Source: Helichrysum umbraculigerum (lineage: Eukaryota > Streptophyta > Magnoliopsida > Asterales > Asteraceae). Taken from it: a DNA stretch of 64,000 nt. Of this stretch, positions 30,742 to 42,490 are shown piece after piece. A program made the position numbers and the translations under genes. Positions within the stretch are counted from its first letter, which is position 1. Each line of letters opens with the position of its first letter. The stretch is from the NCBI GenBank assembly GCA_949592205.1, contig CATIUR010000001.1, positions 67,718,059-67,782,058 of the forward strand. The letters run 5' to 3'. The notes beneath the pieces are model-generated. The model made no database searches, was not told where the DNA came from, and saw only the letters and a program-made list of their open reading frames with translations.

Positions 30742-33174
30742 TGTAACACCCGCCAAATTAGGACTAGTAATTAGTGCCTAATCATACGTTAATACATGTA
30801 ATTAGTTCTGTGTTAGGCTAATTAATGTATCGAATTATATATATTGTTGAATATATACGGAAATGCGATTTGATTAAATCGTACGCAATTTAAATCGAAT
30901 GTATTTCGGTTCCATAAAATACGGACGTTGGTGACCAATTTTATTAAGTAACACTGTTATGTTAAGAATATCATTTTAATAATGCTCGAATTACAATTCG
31001 TATCGTACAAACAGAACTTGCACAATTTAAAATATTTAACGCGCAAACTAACTTACATTTTATAACTCAAATATAAATTGATTAGTAAAATATCTAAATA
31101 AAATATCGCGTAATAATTTGTATTTTAAAACGTACCAACTAATATGTAAAATAATTATTTAACGTTTGATCGACGGAGAAAACGAACACCGCACGGAGCG
31201 GAAACGCGGGGCGAAAAATGGGAGCTTAACCTCCCATTCCCCTCCCTCTTCCTCATTTCTTTCTCAACTCTCTCTCTCTCTCTCTTCTTTTCCTCTTTCC
31301 TTTTCTCTCAAACAAATCACCACCTCCATCCATCCAAATCGCAAAATAAACATATCAAACGACTTCGGATCTTCAAGATTTTTAGAGATTCACGACCACC
31401 ACGCAACGATCTATCTTCCTATCTTTCCGAAATTTCATTTCGGCGATTTGTAAGTTTCCGACACAACTCCGAAAACTCTCGTTTCTAAGTATTATCACTT
31501 GCTAGTTGTTTGTATAACCTTGTAATGTCCTAAAATGGGTTGGGTAAAAATATTAGGCTGATCGATGGCCGGAAAATGCGTTTTTGAAGTTGAAACTCCG
31601 ATCAGATCCCGTACGTCGCATTTGGCCTGGAGCAAATGCGACGCAGCGACTTACGTCGCATGAATCCTCGACGTCGCATATAGCGACGCAGCCTATTACG
31701 TCGCATTGACTTGCGAATGTCGCACATAGCGACGCAGACCTTAACGTCGCCAACTTAACCAACGTCGCATTAGCGACGCAGAACCCTACGTCGCATTGAA
31801 TTGCGAACGTCGCAAAATGCGACGCAAGCACTCATGTCGCACCCAAGGTCGCACCCAACGTCGCACAAACCAGAAAACTCAGATTTTTACTAAGTGTCGA
31901 GACCTAAAATTTTAACACCTGATTTTACCCAAATTCGGATCCAGATGCGTTTTTCCAAGCTGACCTGGCAGCTCGACCCCAGCCAGGGGCTCTGCCCCTT
32001 GGACCCCGCCAGGGGCTGCCGCCCCTTGGACCCCGCTACCAGGGGCGCTGCCCCCGGACCCCCGTACTTAGATTTCGTAGACACATTTCACACCAAACAT
32101 CAAACTTGTATAACACTTTGAAACTAACAAAATAACATCAATATCATTATTACCAATAATCACCAACGGGCCGTACGTGTTTTCAAACACTTAAACTATC
32201 CACCGAATTGGGAACATTTGGACATTATAGTTGGACGAACAACTACAAGGTAGTCTTATTAGATACCTTCGCATATTATAACCATCGCGTGTCGTGGACA
32301 CCCTCAGGTTACAAGTCTTTGGACTTCATACTCGGCTAATCATCTTACGTTTGTTTAAACGCTTTCAGACTCAGGTGAGTCTCATAGCCCCTCTTTTACT
32401 GTTTTACTCAGGGGTGTGATATATTGCTCAACTTTTAACATGTGAACGCAAGTACAAACATTTCATATACTACAAGAGTTTTTCGAAACTAATCATTTTA
32501 AAGTCCTCCGTCAGCATAGTTGTTAATACGTTGTAGCGTGAATATTAGTATATGGTACCATATAGGATTGACCCACCTCGTCCGGGTTAGCAAGCACTAA
32601 CCGGGTAAACGGACGTACTAATATTTGGGAAGACGAATGTGGATTAGGCATTCGTGGAGGCAACCTCGCCCGGAATTCTCTATAGGGGACCCGGCCCTCG
32701 AGTTAAGCTCAACTATGTGCTCATGGCTGTATACACGATGACTATCATTTAATTGCTGGATGCAATTCATTATTTAATTGCTGGATGTAATTCATTATTT
32801 AAATCTTGCGGTTCATACTACATTAACTGATTTCAAACCTGTGAGCTCACCAGCTTTTTAGCTGACCTTTTAGCATATATCGCAGGTACCAAGCAGTAGG
32901 ATGTTTCTGCTTCAGGACTGTAGCTCGAGTCAGCATACAGAAGATTGAGATTTTCTTGCATTAGTATATTTTGTACAAGTACTTATGTACTGAAATCTCC
33001 TTTTATTTAAACTCGAGCTATGTAAAGCTTTAAATGTGGTAAACATTTCAGTTATCAATATATTTTGTTAAAACGACGCATATAGAGTCGTTTACTATAT
33101 ATCTTTGTGCTTTGTTATTGATTAGTAACACCCAAATCAAGCTTCCGCAAATCATTAAATTTGGGGGTGTTACA
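30742..33174 (+). repeat. Element D 3' LTR (complete, 2433 bp)
   Basis: TG...CA bounded. It includes the first 319 bases missing from the left LTR. It contains the palindrome array 31615-31865, GC-rich repeat 31975-32063, CAGGTGAGT (donor 32375-32380), 16-bp palindrome 32549-32564 and stem-loop 32585-32602. Frames at 31166-31453 and 31553-31831 are LTR by-products. Confidence 0.95.
31615..31865 (+). repeat. Phased palindrome array, second LTR of D
   Basis: Copy of 23541-23790 with a few substitutions. Some changes hit half-sites at the right end of the array, for example ATGTCGC for ACGTCGC near 31835. Confidence 0.83.
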
Positions 33175-33860
33175 CTCTCCATCATATATCGTTAGTTATG
33201 GACTTAAGCGCGAACACTAGTTAATGGATCCATTAGGGAAATGACCCTCCCCGCCCGGGGTAGTAGCGCTACCACGAACCGTTATGTATAAACGGGCGAC
33301 TATTATTTCGTTACTTATGCTTGCTCAGTTACGAGCCCCCACGGGAGCAAATTATTACTTACGGGTTAAGCTTCGATTATGAGCCTCATGGCAACGGTAT
33401 AACTTATTTACTTTACATTTGCTGGATTTGCAAATACTTGATTTACGCCTGCGGGCACTACTGATGAAATCTTGTGTTCAAAACTGATATTACTTACAAA
33501 CCTGTGAAATTCACCAACATTCGTGTTGACCTTTTAGCATGTATTCTCAGGTACTCACATGGAGTAGGATTCCTCCAGGACATAGCTAGAGTCGCATGAT
33601 TTCAACTAAACTGCATTAACGGAGATTCTCAGCATTATCTTTTGTACATGTTGATTATGTAATAGAATCTCCCGCCATACGCGTGGACTCTAGGGAACTA
33701 TTTTTGTATACGAAAACGTTAAATTTTCAAACACATATTTCTATGAAGTCGTTTTACAACGTCTCATTTAGAGGTCGTTTACTGTATATCTTGTGCTTTG
33801 TATATTGATTAGTAACACCCAAGTATGTTTCCGCAAATCATTAAATTTGGGGGTGTTACA
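33175..33860 (+). repeat. Element C 3' LTR, second part
   Basis: Continues the LTR of C after the insertion of D, repeating 14 bases of target. It contains a 14-bp palindrome at 33232-33245 (TAATGGATCCATTA) and a GGTAG/CTACC stem-loop at 33269-33283. It ends ...GGGGGTGTTACA at 33860. Without the insertion the LTR would be about 2.42 kb. Confidence 0.88.
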
Positions 33861-34152
33861 CACAGCTTGGACCACAGCATAAAACTCCAGATCATAAGTA
33901 CTGTATCGTTGTTTTGGTCCAGTCAACTTCTCACTAAAGTAAGCTACAGGTCGCCCACCTTGGCTAAGATGACATTAAGTCAAGTGGTCCCCGAGGTTGA
34001 GCAGAATACACCACTTGAAATGGGCTAAATCCAGTACTGCGATTGACAGCATGCTTATGAGACACTTTATCTTGACTGCGAATGTGTCTTAGAGAATCAT
34101 GATCAGTAAACAACACAAACTCTTTATGAAACAGATAATGACGCCAATGCTT
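33861..34152 (-). repeat. Tandem duplication inside pol of element E, cut by C
   Basis: 33861-33967 repeats 34153-34259 (RNase H region), then joins at once to 33968-34152, which corresponds to 37946-38130 in F. The order is therefore Y-X-Y, the remains of an XY tandem duplication whose outer part lies beyond element C. At the join AAG is shared between both parent sequences. Element C is inserted at 33860/33861, and its expected 5-base target duplication is CACAG. Confidence 0.78.
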
Positions 34153-36939
34153 CACAGCTTGGACCACAGCATAAAACTCCAGATCATAAGTACTGTATCG
34201 TTGTTTTGGTCCAGTCAACTTCTCACTAAAGTAAGCTACAGGTCGCCCACCTTGGCTAAGAACACCTCCTATTCCCACCTTAGATGCATCTGTATGAAGT
34301 TCAAAAACTTTAGAAAAATCGGGCAATACCAGAATTGGTGTTGTTGTCAGCTTCTCCTTTATTTTCTGGAAAGCTAACTCTGCATCCTTAGCCCACACAA
34401 ATGTTTTCCCCTTCATACATTCTGTCACTGGTGCCATAACAGAACTGAAATGTGGAATAAAATGCCTATAAAATGAAGCAAGACCATGAAAACTACGCAC
34501 TTCAGTGATTGTAGTTAGAGTTGGCCACTGCTGTATAGCCTCTACCTTAGACTCATCCACCTGTATACCATCACCAGAAACAACATAACCCAAAAACAAG
34601 ACTTTAGGGGTCATAAACACACACTTCTTCACAGCAGCATAGAAACTATCCCTGCGAAGTAGTGTCAACACCTGTCGCACATGACTTACATGCTCTTTAA
34701 AAGAAGCACTGTAAATTAGAATATCATCAAAGTAAAAAACCACAAACTCGCCAATAAAGGGCCTTAGTAATTGGTACATCACACGCATAAATGTACTAGG
34801 AGCATTTGATAATCCAAAAGGCATCACCAACCATTCATACAATCCCTCACGAGTCTTGAAAGCTGTTTTCCATTCATCTCCGGGTCGAAGACGAATATGG
34901 TAATACCCACTTTTCAAATCCAGTTTTGTGAAAACAGTAGCACCACTGATTTGATCAAGCAAGTCATCAAGTCTGGGAATAGGAAACCTGTACCTCACAG
35001 TTATTTTATTGATGGCACGACTGTCAACACACATACGCCATGTACCATCTTTCTTTGGAGTCAATAAAGCAGGAACAGCACAAGGGTTCATGCTCTCACG
35101 AACGTGACCCTTTGAAATCAACTCCTTGACCTGTCTCCGTAGTTCCTCATGCTCTACTGGACTCATTCTGTAATGTGGTCTGTTTGGTAATTGGGCACCA
35201 GGTTCTAAATCAATCTGATGTTGGATGTCACGCAAAGGTGGCAACCCATCAGGTAACTCATCAGGGAACACATCTGCAAATTCCTCTAGTAAAGGAATCA
35301 TTGTATCAGGAATAACAACATTATCATTAGCTACTTCCTTCCCTATCAATACAAACACATCATCTGCCACTTCCAATTCGCTTTCAAACTGTGCAAGAGT
35401 CAACAGAGTACCAGAAGGCTTGGTGACTAATTCCTTTGGCTTATTAGGTACCAAAGTTATTTTCACCCCACCAAACAAGAAACTATAAGTATTTGTCCGT
35501 CCATTATGAGTTACATCACGATCATATTCCCAAGGCCTACCCAATAACAAATGACAGGCATCCATAGGAACCACATCACACCAAACATCATCCTTATATG
35601 ACATGCCAACAGAAAAATGAACAAGAGATCGTTTGGATACTGTTACCTCACCACCCTTTTTAAACCATTGCAGTTTGTAAGGTTTGGGACGAGTTTCTGT
35701 TTTCAAACCCAACTTCTGAACTGTCTCTTCAGATATTAAATTATCACAACTACCAGAATCAATAACGAAGGTGCAAACCTTACCCAAAACAGTGCAGGTA
35801 GACTGAAAGATGTTGTGCTTGAGCCAATCTTCACCAACAGCTTTTGGTGTAAAGCAAGAACGCCTTACAACCAAACTAGTTCCGACGTCACCAGTAACTA
35901 GCTCTTCTTCATATTCAGGCTCATCATCATACACTGGGGACTCTTCATACTGATCATCATCACCATCACATTCCCAACCATCGGGTTCAACAAACAAATG
36001 ACGTTTACCCGCTTTCTTACATTCTGCTATTCTGTGACCAGTCTCTCCACAATTGAAACATTTCAAATTAGTACTACCGACCCCTCTAGGAGTTGGGCCA
36101 GTACTGGTACCCCCCGTATTTGGTTGATTAGGCACAAAACGAGTTGGCACACTACCCGCACTAGAACTTCCAGCAGCCGTGGTAGAGTACGAGGAATTAC
36201 CCACCCTGCGATTCTGTTTCTCAAAAGTTAATGCCCGTTGGTATGCCTCATAAACTGTTAACGGGTCAAACATGTTAACAACATCCATGGTCTGAACCCT
36301 CAACCCTCCAATGTAACGAGAAACCAATTGTTCTTCCGTTTCCTGAATATCATTACGTGCAATCAACTGATAAAATTCAGTTGTGTAATCATCAATCGAT
36401 TTGGGTCCCTGCTTCAGATTCTGTAACCGTTGGTACATTAAACGTTGGTAATTATGAGGAATAAATGTATCCCTCATGCACTTCTTCATCTTCCTCCAGG
36501 TTACGACCCTTGACTTTCCAGGTCTCTCCCGTGTCAGTTTCATTTGTTGCCACCAAGCAGATGCCCTACCACGTAATCTGGTGGCGATCAATGAAACTCG
36601 TTTGTTTTCAGGAACCTCCTTGAATTCAAACACTTCTTCAACAGAAGCTAGCCAATCAATAAACGCCTCTGGATTCAAAGTATCCCCATTAAATTCAGGA
36701 ATATTAGTTCTCAACCCAGATTCCCAACGCCTATTATCATCCCTTTGATTCTGCCTGGGATGTCTTTCAGGATTCCCCTCGGAAGATGAACCGTCACCAT
36801 CTGCAAACGGGTTTTCTTCAAACTCTTCATCTTCATTTGCCGGAGGAGTTTGTACACGCCCCCGACGGTTCATCAAACCCGCCATCTGATCCGTCATTTG
36901 ATCCATAAACTGATCAAATCGTTCTTCCATTCGGGCCAT
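33964..36939 (-). pseudogene. Gag-Pol of element E (integrase deleted, 3' truncated)
   Basis: A 991-residue frame nearly identical to F over its first 990 residues: capsid region about 75-240, a C-x2-C-x4-H-x4-C knuckle at 294-307, protease DSG at 394-396, reverse transcriptase with YFDD at 736-739, and RNase H about 880-960. RNase H is joined directly to the integrase C-terminal part (NRSTGFSPFQVVY), removing the H2C2 finger and the D,D,E core. The frame then ends at the join of the internal duplication (33967/33968), which supplies a stop. The missing C-terminus lies beyond element C or is lost. Confidence 0.9.
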
Positions 36940-37018
36940 GATACGTTGCTCTATCTACTGTCCAAAGACTTCATGGAGTGGTCTGGTTCTTCTCGGAGGC
37001 ATCACGAACAGGAAATTT

Positions 37019-37032
37019 GGCTCTGATACCAA
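37019..37032 (-). other. Primer-binding site of element E
   Basis: TTGGTATCAGAGCC on the minus strand, one base from the LTR boundary at 37034. The same site for F is at 40996-41008 (GATACCAACT context). Confidence 0.88.
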
Positions 37033-37033
37033 C

Positions 37034-37538
37034 TGATGTAGTGCTTAATTTAGATAACAAATTAATCCTGTTGATTCAAAGGAATTGCCAGGAATAATTC
37101 TTCCAAAAACACGTTGATTCACCAAAGAATACCGTGAAATGGGAAATGATTCACAAATTGAGAGTGAAATCGAAATTCTTCAAATTGAAAATTGAGTTCA
37201 TTACAATGAAGAAAAGAACTTAAATAACATCCAGGATTTTAAACGGGCCTAAAAACGTAACGGGCCAAACACACGATCCAAAACAAAAGCCCAACATGCA
37301 GATCCAAAACATATAATAGGCCATATCTTCCAAACGGGGATTTTTTTGGGCTTTGAGCATGGGCCTAACCGCCTACTGCGTTAGCAGCTTGGTGGGCCTC
37401 GAACCGAGCTTCGATTCGCCTACTCATGGGCCTAAAACGGAGCCCCGTAGCCCAAGTTACACCCTTTTCTTTGCAGCCCTTTTCTCGTGGGCCTCCATGA
37501 ACATGTGGGCTCGATCTTCAATACTTGGGCCTCCATCA
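37034..37538 (-). repeat. Shared LTR between elements E and F (505 bp)
   Basis: Bounded by TGATGTAGTGC at 37034 and ...GGGCCTCCATCA at 37538. It is at once the 3' LTR of F (purine tract CCCAGGGGGGAA at 37539-37550 on the minus strand) and the 5' LTR of E (primer site at 37019). It matches 41010-41513 closely. The frame of F ends inside it at 37457. Confidence 0.93.
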
Positions 37539-40500
37539 TTCCCCCCTGGGTAGACAAAATTCGTCCTTGAATCTGCAGCAGGTTCATCTTCAGAAGAATC
37601 TCCATGAAAAGGTAACAAATGCTTCACATTGAAAACATCAGAACAACGAATATGACTTGGCAGCTTCAAACGATAAGCATTAGAATTGATCTTCTCCAGA
37701 ATCTCCACTGGTCCAATCTTCTTGGCTGATAACTTGTTGTAATCACCAACTGAAAAACGATCTTTAGTCAAAACTGCCCAGACAAAGTCTCCCTCCTCAA
37801 ACTCAACTTGCCTGCGCTTTTGATCCGCATCCTGTTTATACTTGGCATTGGCCTTGGCCAAGTTATCACGAACAGCTTGATGGATTCCGTGTAACCCTTC
37901 AACAAAATCCTGCACTTTCTTTGGAAAATTGCCAGAAACAGAAGATGACATTAAGTCAAGTGGTCCCCGAGGTTGAGCAGAATACACCACTTGAAATGGG
38001 CTAAATCCAGTACTGCGATTGACAGCATGCTTATGAGACACTTTATCTTGACTGCGAATGTGTCTTAGAGAATCATGATCAGTAAACAACACAAACTCTT
38101 TATGAAACAGATAATGGCGCCAATGCTTCACAGCTTGGACCACAGCATAAAACTCCAGATCATAAGTACTGTATCGTTGTTTTGGTCCAGTCAACTTCTC
38201 ACTAAAGTAAGCTACAGGTCGCCCACCTTGGCTAAGAACACCTCCTATTCCCACCTTAGATGCATCTGTATGAAGTTCAAAAACTTTAGAAAAATCGGGC
38301 AATACCAGAATTGGTGTTGTTGTCAGCTTCTCCTTTATTTTCTGGAAAGCTAACTCTGCATCCTTAGCCCACACAAATGTTTTCCCCTTCATACATTCTG
38401 TCACTGGTGCCATAACAGAACTGAAATGTGGAATAAAACGCCTATAAAATGAAGCAAGACCATGAAAACTACGCACTTCAGTGATTGTAGTTGGAGTTGG
38501 CCACTGCTGTATAGCCTCTACCTTAGACTCATCCACCTGTATACCATCACCAGAAACAACATAACCCAAAAACAAGACTTTAGGGGTCATAAACACACAC
38601 TTCTTCACAGCAGCATAGAAACTATCCCTGCGAAGTAGTGTCAACACCTGTCGCACATGACTTACATGCTCATTAAAAGAAGCACTGTAAATAAGAATAT
38701 CATCAAAGTAAACAACCACAAACTCGCCAATAAAGGGCCTTAGTAATTGGTTCATCACACGCATAAATGTACTAGGAGCATTTGATAATCCAAAAGGCAT
38801 CACCAACCATTCATACAATCCCTCACGAGTCTTGAAAGCTGTTTTCCATTCATCTCCGGGTCGAAGACGAATCTGGTAATACCCACTTTTCAAATCCAGT
38901 TTTGTGAAAACAGTAGCACCACTGATTTGATCAAGCAAGTCATCAAGTCTGGGAATAGGAAACCTGTACCTCACAGTTATTTTATTGATGGCACGACTGT
39001 CAACACACATACGCCATGTACCATCTTTCTTTGGAGTCAATAAAGCAGGAACAGCACAAGGGCTCATGCTCTCACGAACGTGACCCTTTGAAATCAACTC
39101 CTCGACCTGTCTCCGTAGTTCCTCATGCTCTACTGGACTCATTCTGTAATGTGGTCTGTTTGGTAATTGGGCACCAGGTTCTAAATCAATCTGATGTTGG
39201 ATGTCACGCAAAGGTGGCAACCCATCAGGTAACTCATCAGGGAACACATCTGCAAATTCCTCTAGTAAAGGAATCATTGTATCAGGAATAACAACATTAT
39301 CATTAGCTACTTCCTTCCCTATCAATACAAACACATCATCTGCCACTTCCAATTCGCTTTCAAACTGTGCAAGAGTCAACAGAGTACCAGAAGGCTTGGT
39401 GACTAATTCCTTTGGCTTATTAGGTACCAAAGTTATTTTCACCCCACCAAACAAGAAACTATAAGTATTTGTCCGTCCATTATGAGTTACATCACGATCA
39501 TATTCCCAAGGCCTACCCAATAACAAATGACAGGCATCCATAGGAACCACATCACACCAAACATCATCCTTATATGACATGCCAACAGAAAAATGAACAA
39601 GAGATCGTTTGGATACTGTTACCTCACCACCCTTTTTAAACCATTGCAGTTTGTAAGGTTTGGGACGAGTTTCTGTTTTCAAACCCAACTTCTGAACTGT
39701 CTCTTCAGATATTAAATTATCACAACTACCAGAATCAATAACGAAGGTGCAAACCTTACCCAAAACAGTGCAGGTAGACTGAAAGATGTTGTGCTTGAGC
39801 CAATCTTCACCAACAGCTTTTGGTGTAAAGCAAGAACGCCTTACAACCAAACTAGTTCCGACGTCACCAGTAACTAGCTCTTCTTCATATTCAGGCTCAT
39901 CATCATACACTGGGGACTCTTCATACTGATCATCATCACCATCACATTCCCAACCATCGGGTTCAACAAACAAATGCCGTTTACCCGCTTTCTTACATTC
40001 TGCTATTCTGTGACCAGTCTCTCCACAATTGAAACATTTCAAATTAGTACTACCGACCCCTCTAGGAGTTGGGCCAGTACTGGTACCCCCCGTATTTGGT
40101 TGATTAGGCACAAAACGAGTTGGCACACTACCCGCACTAGAACTTCCAGCAGCCGTGGTAGAGTACGAGGAATTACCCACCCTGCGATTCTGTTTCTCAA
40201 AAGTTAATGCCCGTTGGTATGCCTCATAAACTGTTAACGGGTCAAACATGTTAACAACATCCATGGTCTGAACCCTCAACCCTCCAATGTAACGAGAAAC
40301 CAATTGTTCTTCCATTTCCTGAATATCATTACGTGCAATCAACTGATAAAATTCAGTTGTGTAATCATCAATCGATTTGGGTCCCTGCTTCAGATTCTGT
40401 AACCGTTGGTACATTAAACGTTGGTAATTATGAGGAATAAATGTATTCCTCGTGCACTTCTTCATCTTCCTCCAGGTTACGACCCTTGACTTTCCAAGTC

Positions 40501-40915
40501 TCTCCCGTGTTAGTTTCAATTGTTGCCACCAAGCAGATGCCCTACCACGTAATCTGGTGGCGATCAATGAAACTCGTTTGTTTTCAGGAACCTCCTTGAA
40601 TTCAAACACTTCTTCAATAGAAGCTAGCCAATCAATAAACGCCTCTGGATTCAAAGTATCCCCATTAAATTCAGGAATATTAGTTCTCAACCCAGATTCC
40701 CAACGCCTGTTATCATCCCTTTGATTCTGCCTGGGATGTCTTTCCGGATTCCCCTCGGAAGATGAACCGTCACCATCTGCAAACGGGTTTTCTTCAAACT
40801 CTTCATCTTCATTTGCCGGAGGAGTTTGTACACGCCCCCGATGGTTCATCAAACCCGCCATCTGATCCGTCATTTGATCCATAAACTGATCAAATCGTTC
40901 TTCCATTCGGGCCAT
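37457..40915 (-). pseudogene. Gag-Pol of CRM-like element F with integrase core deleted in frame
   Basis: A 1152-residue open frame: capsid region about 75-240, zinc knuckle 294-307, protease DSG 394-396, reverse transcriptase with YFDD 736-739, RNase H about 880-960. Then an abrupt join at 963/964 goes to the distal integrase (NRSTGFSPFQVVY) and its C-terminal domain up to about 1105. The zinc finger and catalytic D,D,E residues are gone, so the protein cannot integrate DNA itself, yet the frame is intact. The last 27 or so residues are encoded by the LTR, and the purine tract encodes the YPGGN segment at 1122-1126. C-termini overlapping the 3' LTR are known for CRM elements. Deletion shared with E, so it predates the tandem event. 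Confidence 0.9.
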
Positions 40916-41009
40916 GATACGTTGCTATATCTCCTGTCCAAAGACTTCATGGAGTGGTCTGGTTCTTCTCGGAGGCATCACGAACAGGAAATTTGGCTCT
41001 GATACCAAC

Positions 41010-41513
41010 TGGTGTAGTGCTTAATTTTTATAACAAATTAATCATGTTGATTCAAAGGAATAGCCAGGAATAATTCTTCCAAAAACACGTTGATTCACCA
41101 AAGAATACCGTGAAATGGGAAATGATTCACAAATTGAGAGTGAAATCGAAATTCTTCAAATTGAAAACTGAGTTCATTACAATGAAGAAAAAAACTTAAA
41201 TAACATCCAGGATTTTAAACGGGCCTAAAAACGTAACGGGCCAAACACACGATCCAAAACAAAAGCCCAACATGCAGATCCAAAACATATAATAGGCCAT
41301 ATCTTCCAAACGGAGCCGTTTTTGGGCTTCGAGCATGGGCCTAACCGCCTATGGGTTAGCGGCTTGGTGGGCCTCGAACCGAGCTTCGATTCGCCTACTC
41401 ATGGGCCTAAAACGGAGCCCCGTAGCCCAAGTTACACCCTTTTCTTTGCAGCCCTTTTCTCGTGGGCCTCCATGAACATGTGGGCTCGATCTTCAATACT
41501 TGGGCCTCCATCA
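41010..41513 (-). repeat. Element F 5' LTR (504 bp)
   Basis: TGGTGTAGTGC to GGGCCTCCATCA. It aligns with 37034-37538 with few substitutions and small indels, the clearest around 37335-37380. Host sequence begins at 41514. The matching target duplication cannot be read because the other end of the tandem is off the window. Confidence 0.92.
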
Positions 41514-42490
41514 AAACTTATAAAACCAATTTTAAAGTGTCATAAAAATTAAATCAAAGGTAATCTTTCAATTATGCTTAAGATGTACGTTGATATAAGA
41601 TTAATAAGAAAGATTTGTTAAAAAAACTTAATTTTGAATTATAAAATTAGTTTAAAATATATACATTGACATGGCATCCACATTGGCTCCAGTTATTCCA
41701 CGTAAGCATTAGTATTATAATAAAAAATACCAATAATCATATTTACCGGATCAACAGGTAGCAGATTACCATGTTACTTACATGAGTACAAGTTTTTCGG
41801 GTTTAATACATACCTACACAATAAATTGGGTACGTTGCATACTTGGAACAATTTGTGGCAGTACGTAGCCGATTTTTGTCATTTATCCTAATGTATATCA
41901 TTGCATTTCCATTCTAGTTGAATGTATATGCAAACAGTTTACGTATATAAACAAAGTTGGTTTAAGAAAGTTTTCCAAATTAAAAGAATGACAACGAACT
42001 GCATCTTATTACAATTAGTTTGCAATAGTAAGATCGACTAAAAACAATGTAAGCCGAATTATATTAATTAAACTAAAAAAGTTATAAGTATGAACTCCAG
42101 ATAATACACACACAAAAATTGATTCAAATTAAACTGGCTATAACATGATATATAATGTTGATATTAATGCTAAAAATGTTGGAACAAAGGGGAGGTATCC
42201 AATCAAAAGTGAATGCCTAAAAAAGATATGATAAACAGATGCACAGAATAGCATATATGGAGGAACAAAAAGGATTAATCAGCACTATCAACAAAAGTGT
42301 TTGAACCCATGTCTTTGTAACCTTTTAAAACTCAATTTCTTCCAATCATTCATCATAACTCTTATAATTTAATAACAAGATTCCCCATCTTTATCATAGT
42401 GCTCTTCTTTTTTCTATAAACAAAGGCAGCCTAGAGATCAAAATGCAAAAAACTGCCGGCGCGCACTCGATCGTAAACACTTTTTGGATG
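41514..42490. other. AT-rich intergenic sequence
   Basis: No coding frame, transposon terminus or RNA gene was recognised. It lies 3' of the host gene on the minus strand and probably includes its 3' untranslated region just left of 42491. Confidence 0.5.

Larger units (their letters stand above)
22990..33174 (+). mobile_element. Element D: Tekay-type LTR retrotransposon with an extra 5' ORF
   Basis: Structure: 5'-truncated left LTR (22990-25133), tRNA-Met primer site, leader, coiled-coil ORF, polyprotein with one nonsense codon, purine tract and a complete right LTR (30742-33174). It is inserted in the 3' LTR of C. The flanks share a 14-base repeat (CTCTCCATCATATA at 22980-22993 and 33175-33188) rather than a simple 5-base duplication, and the left LTR lacks its first 319 bases. 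Confidence 0.92.
33861..41513 (-). mobile_element. Elements E and F: tandem CRM-like Ty3/gypsy copies sharing one LTR
   Basis: In sense order: LTR (41513-41010), interior F (41009-37539), LTR (37538-37034), interior E (37033-33861, then cut by C). Interiors and LTRs are almost identical. Two adjacent full insertions would show two LTRs in the middle, whereas here one LTR serves as 3' end of F and 5' end of E. This is the usual product of unequal recombination between LTRs. RT motifs (GLYEWLVMPFGL, YFDD) and a polyprotein that runs through the purine tract into the LTR point to the CRM chromovirus lineage. Both copies lack the integrase core. Confidence 0.87.

Noticed and set aside
30742..31061. 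Reading the D left LTR as a separate, smaller LTR family
   Set aside because: The left copy aligns with 31061-33174 throughout; it simply lacks the first 319 bases.
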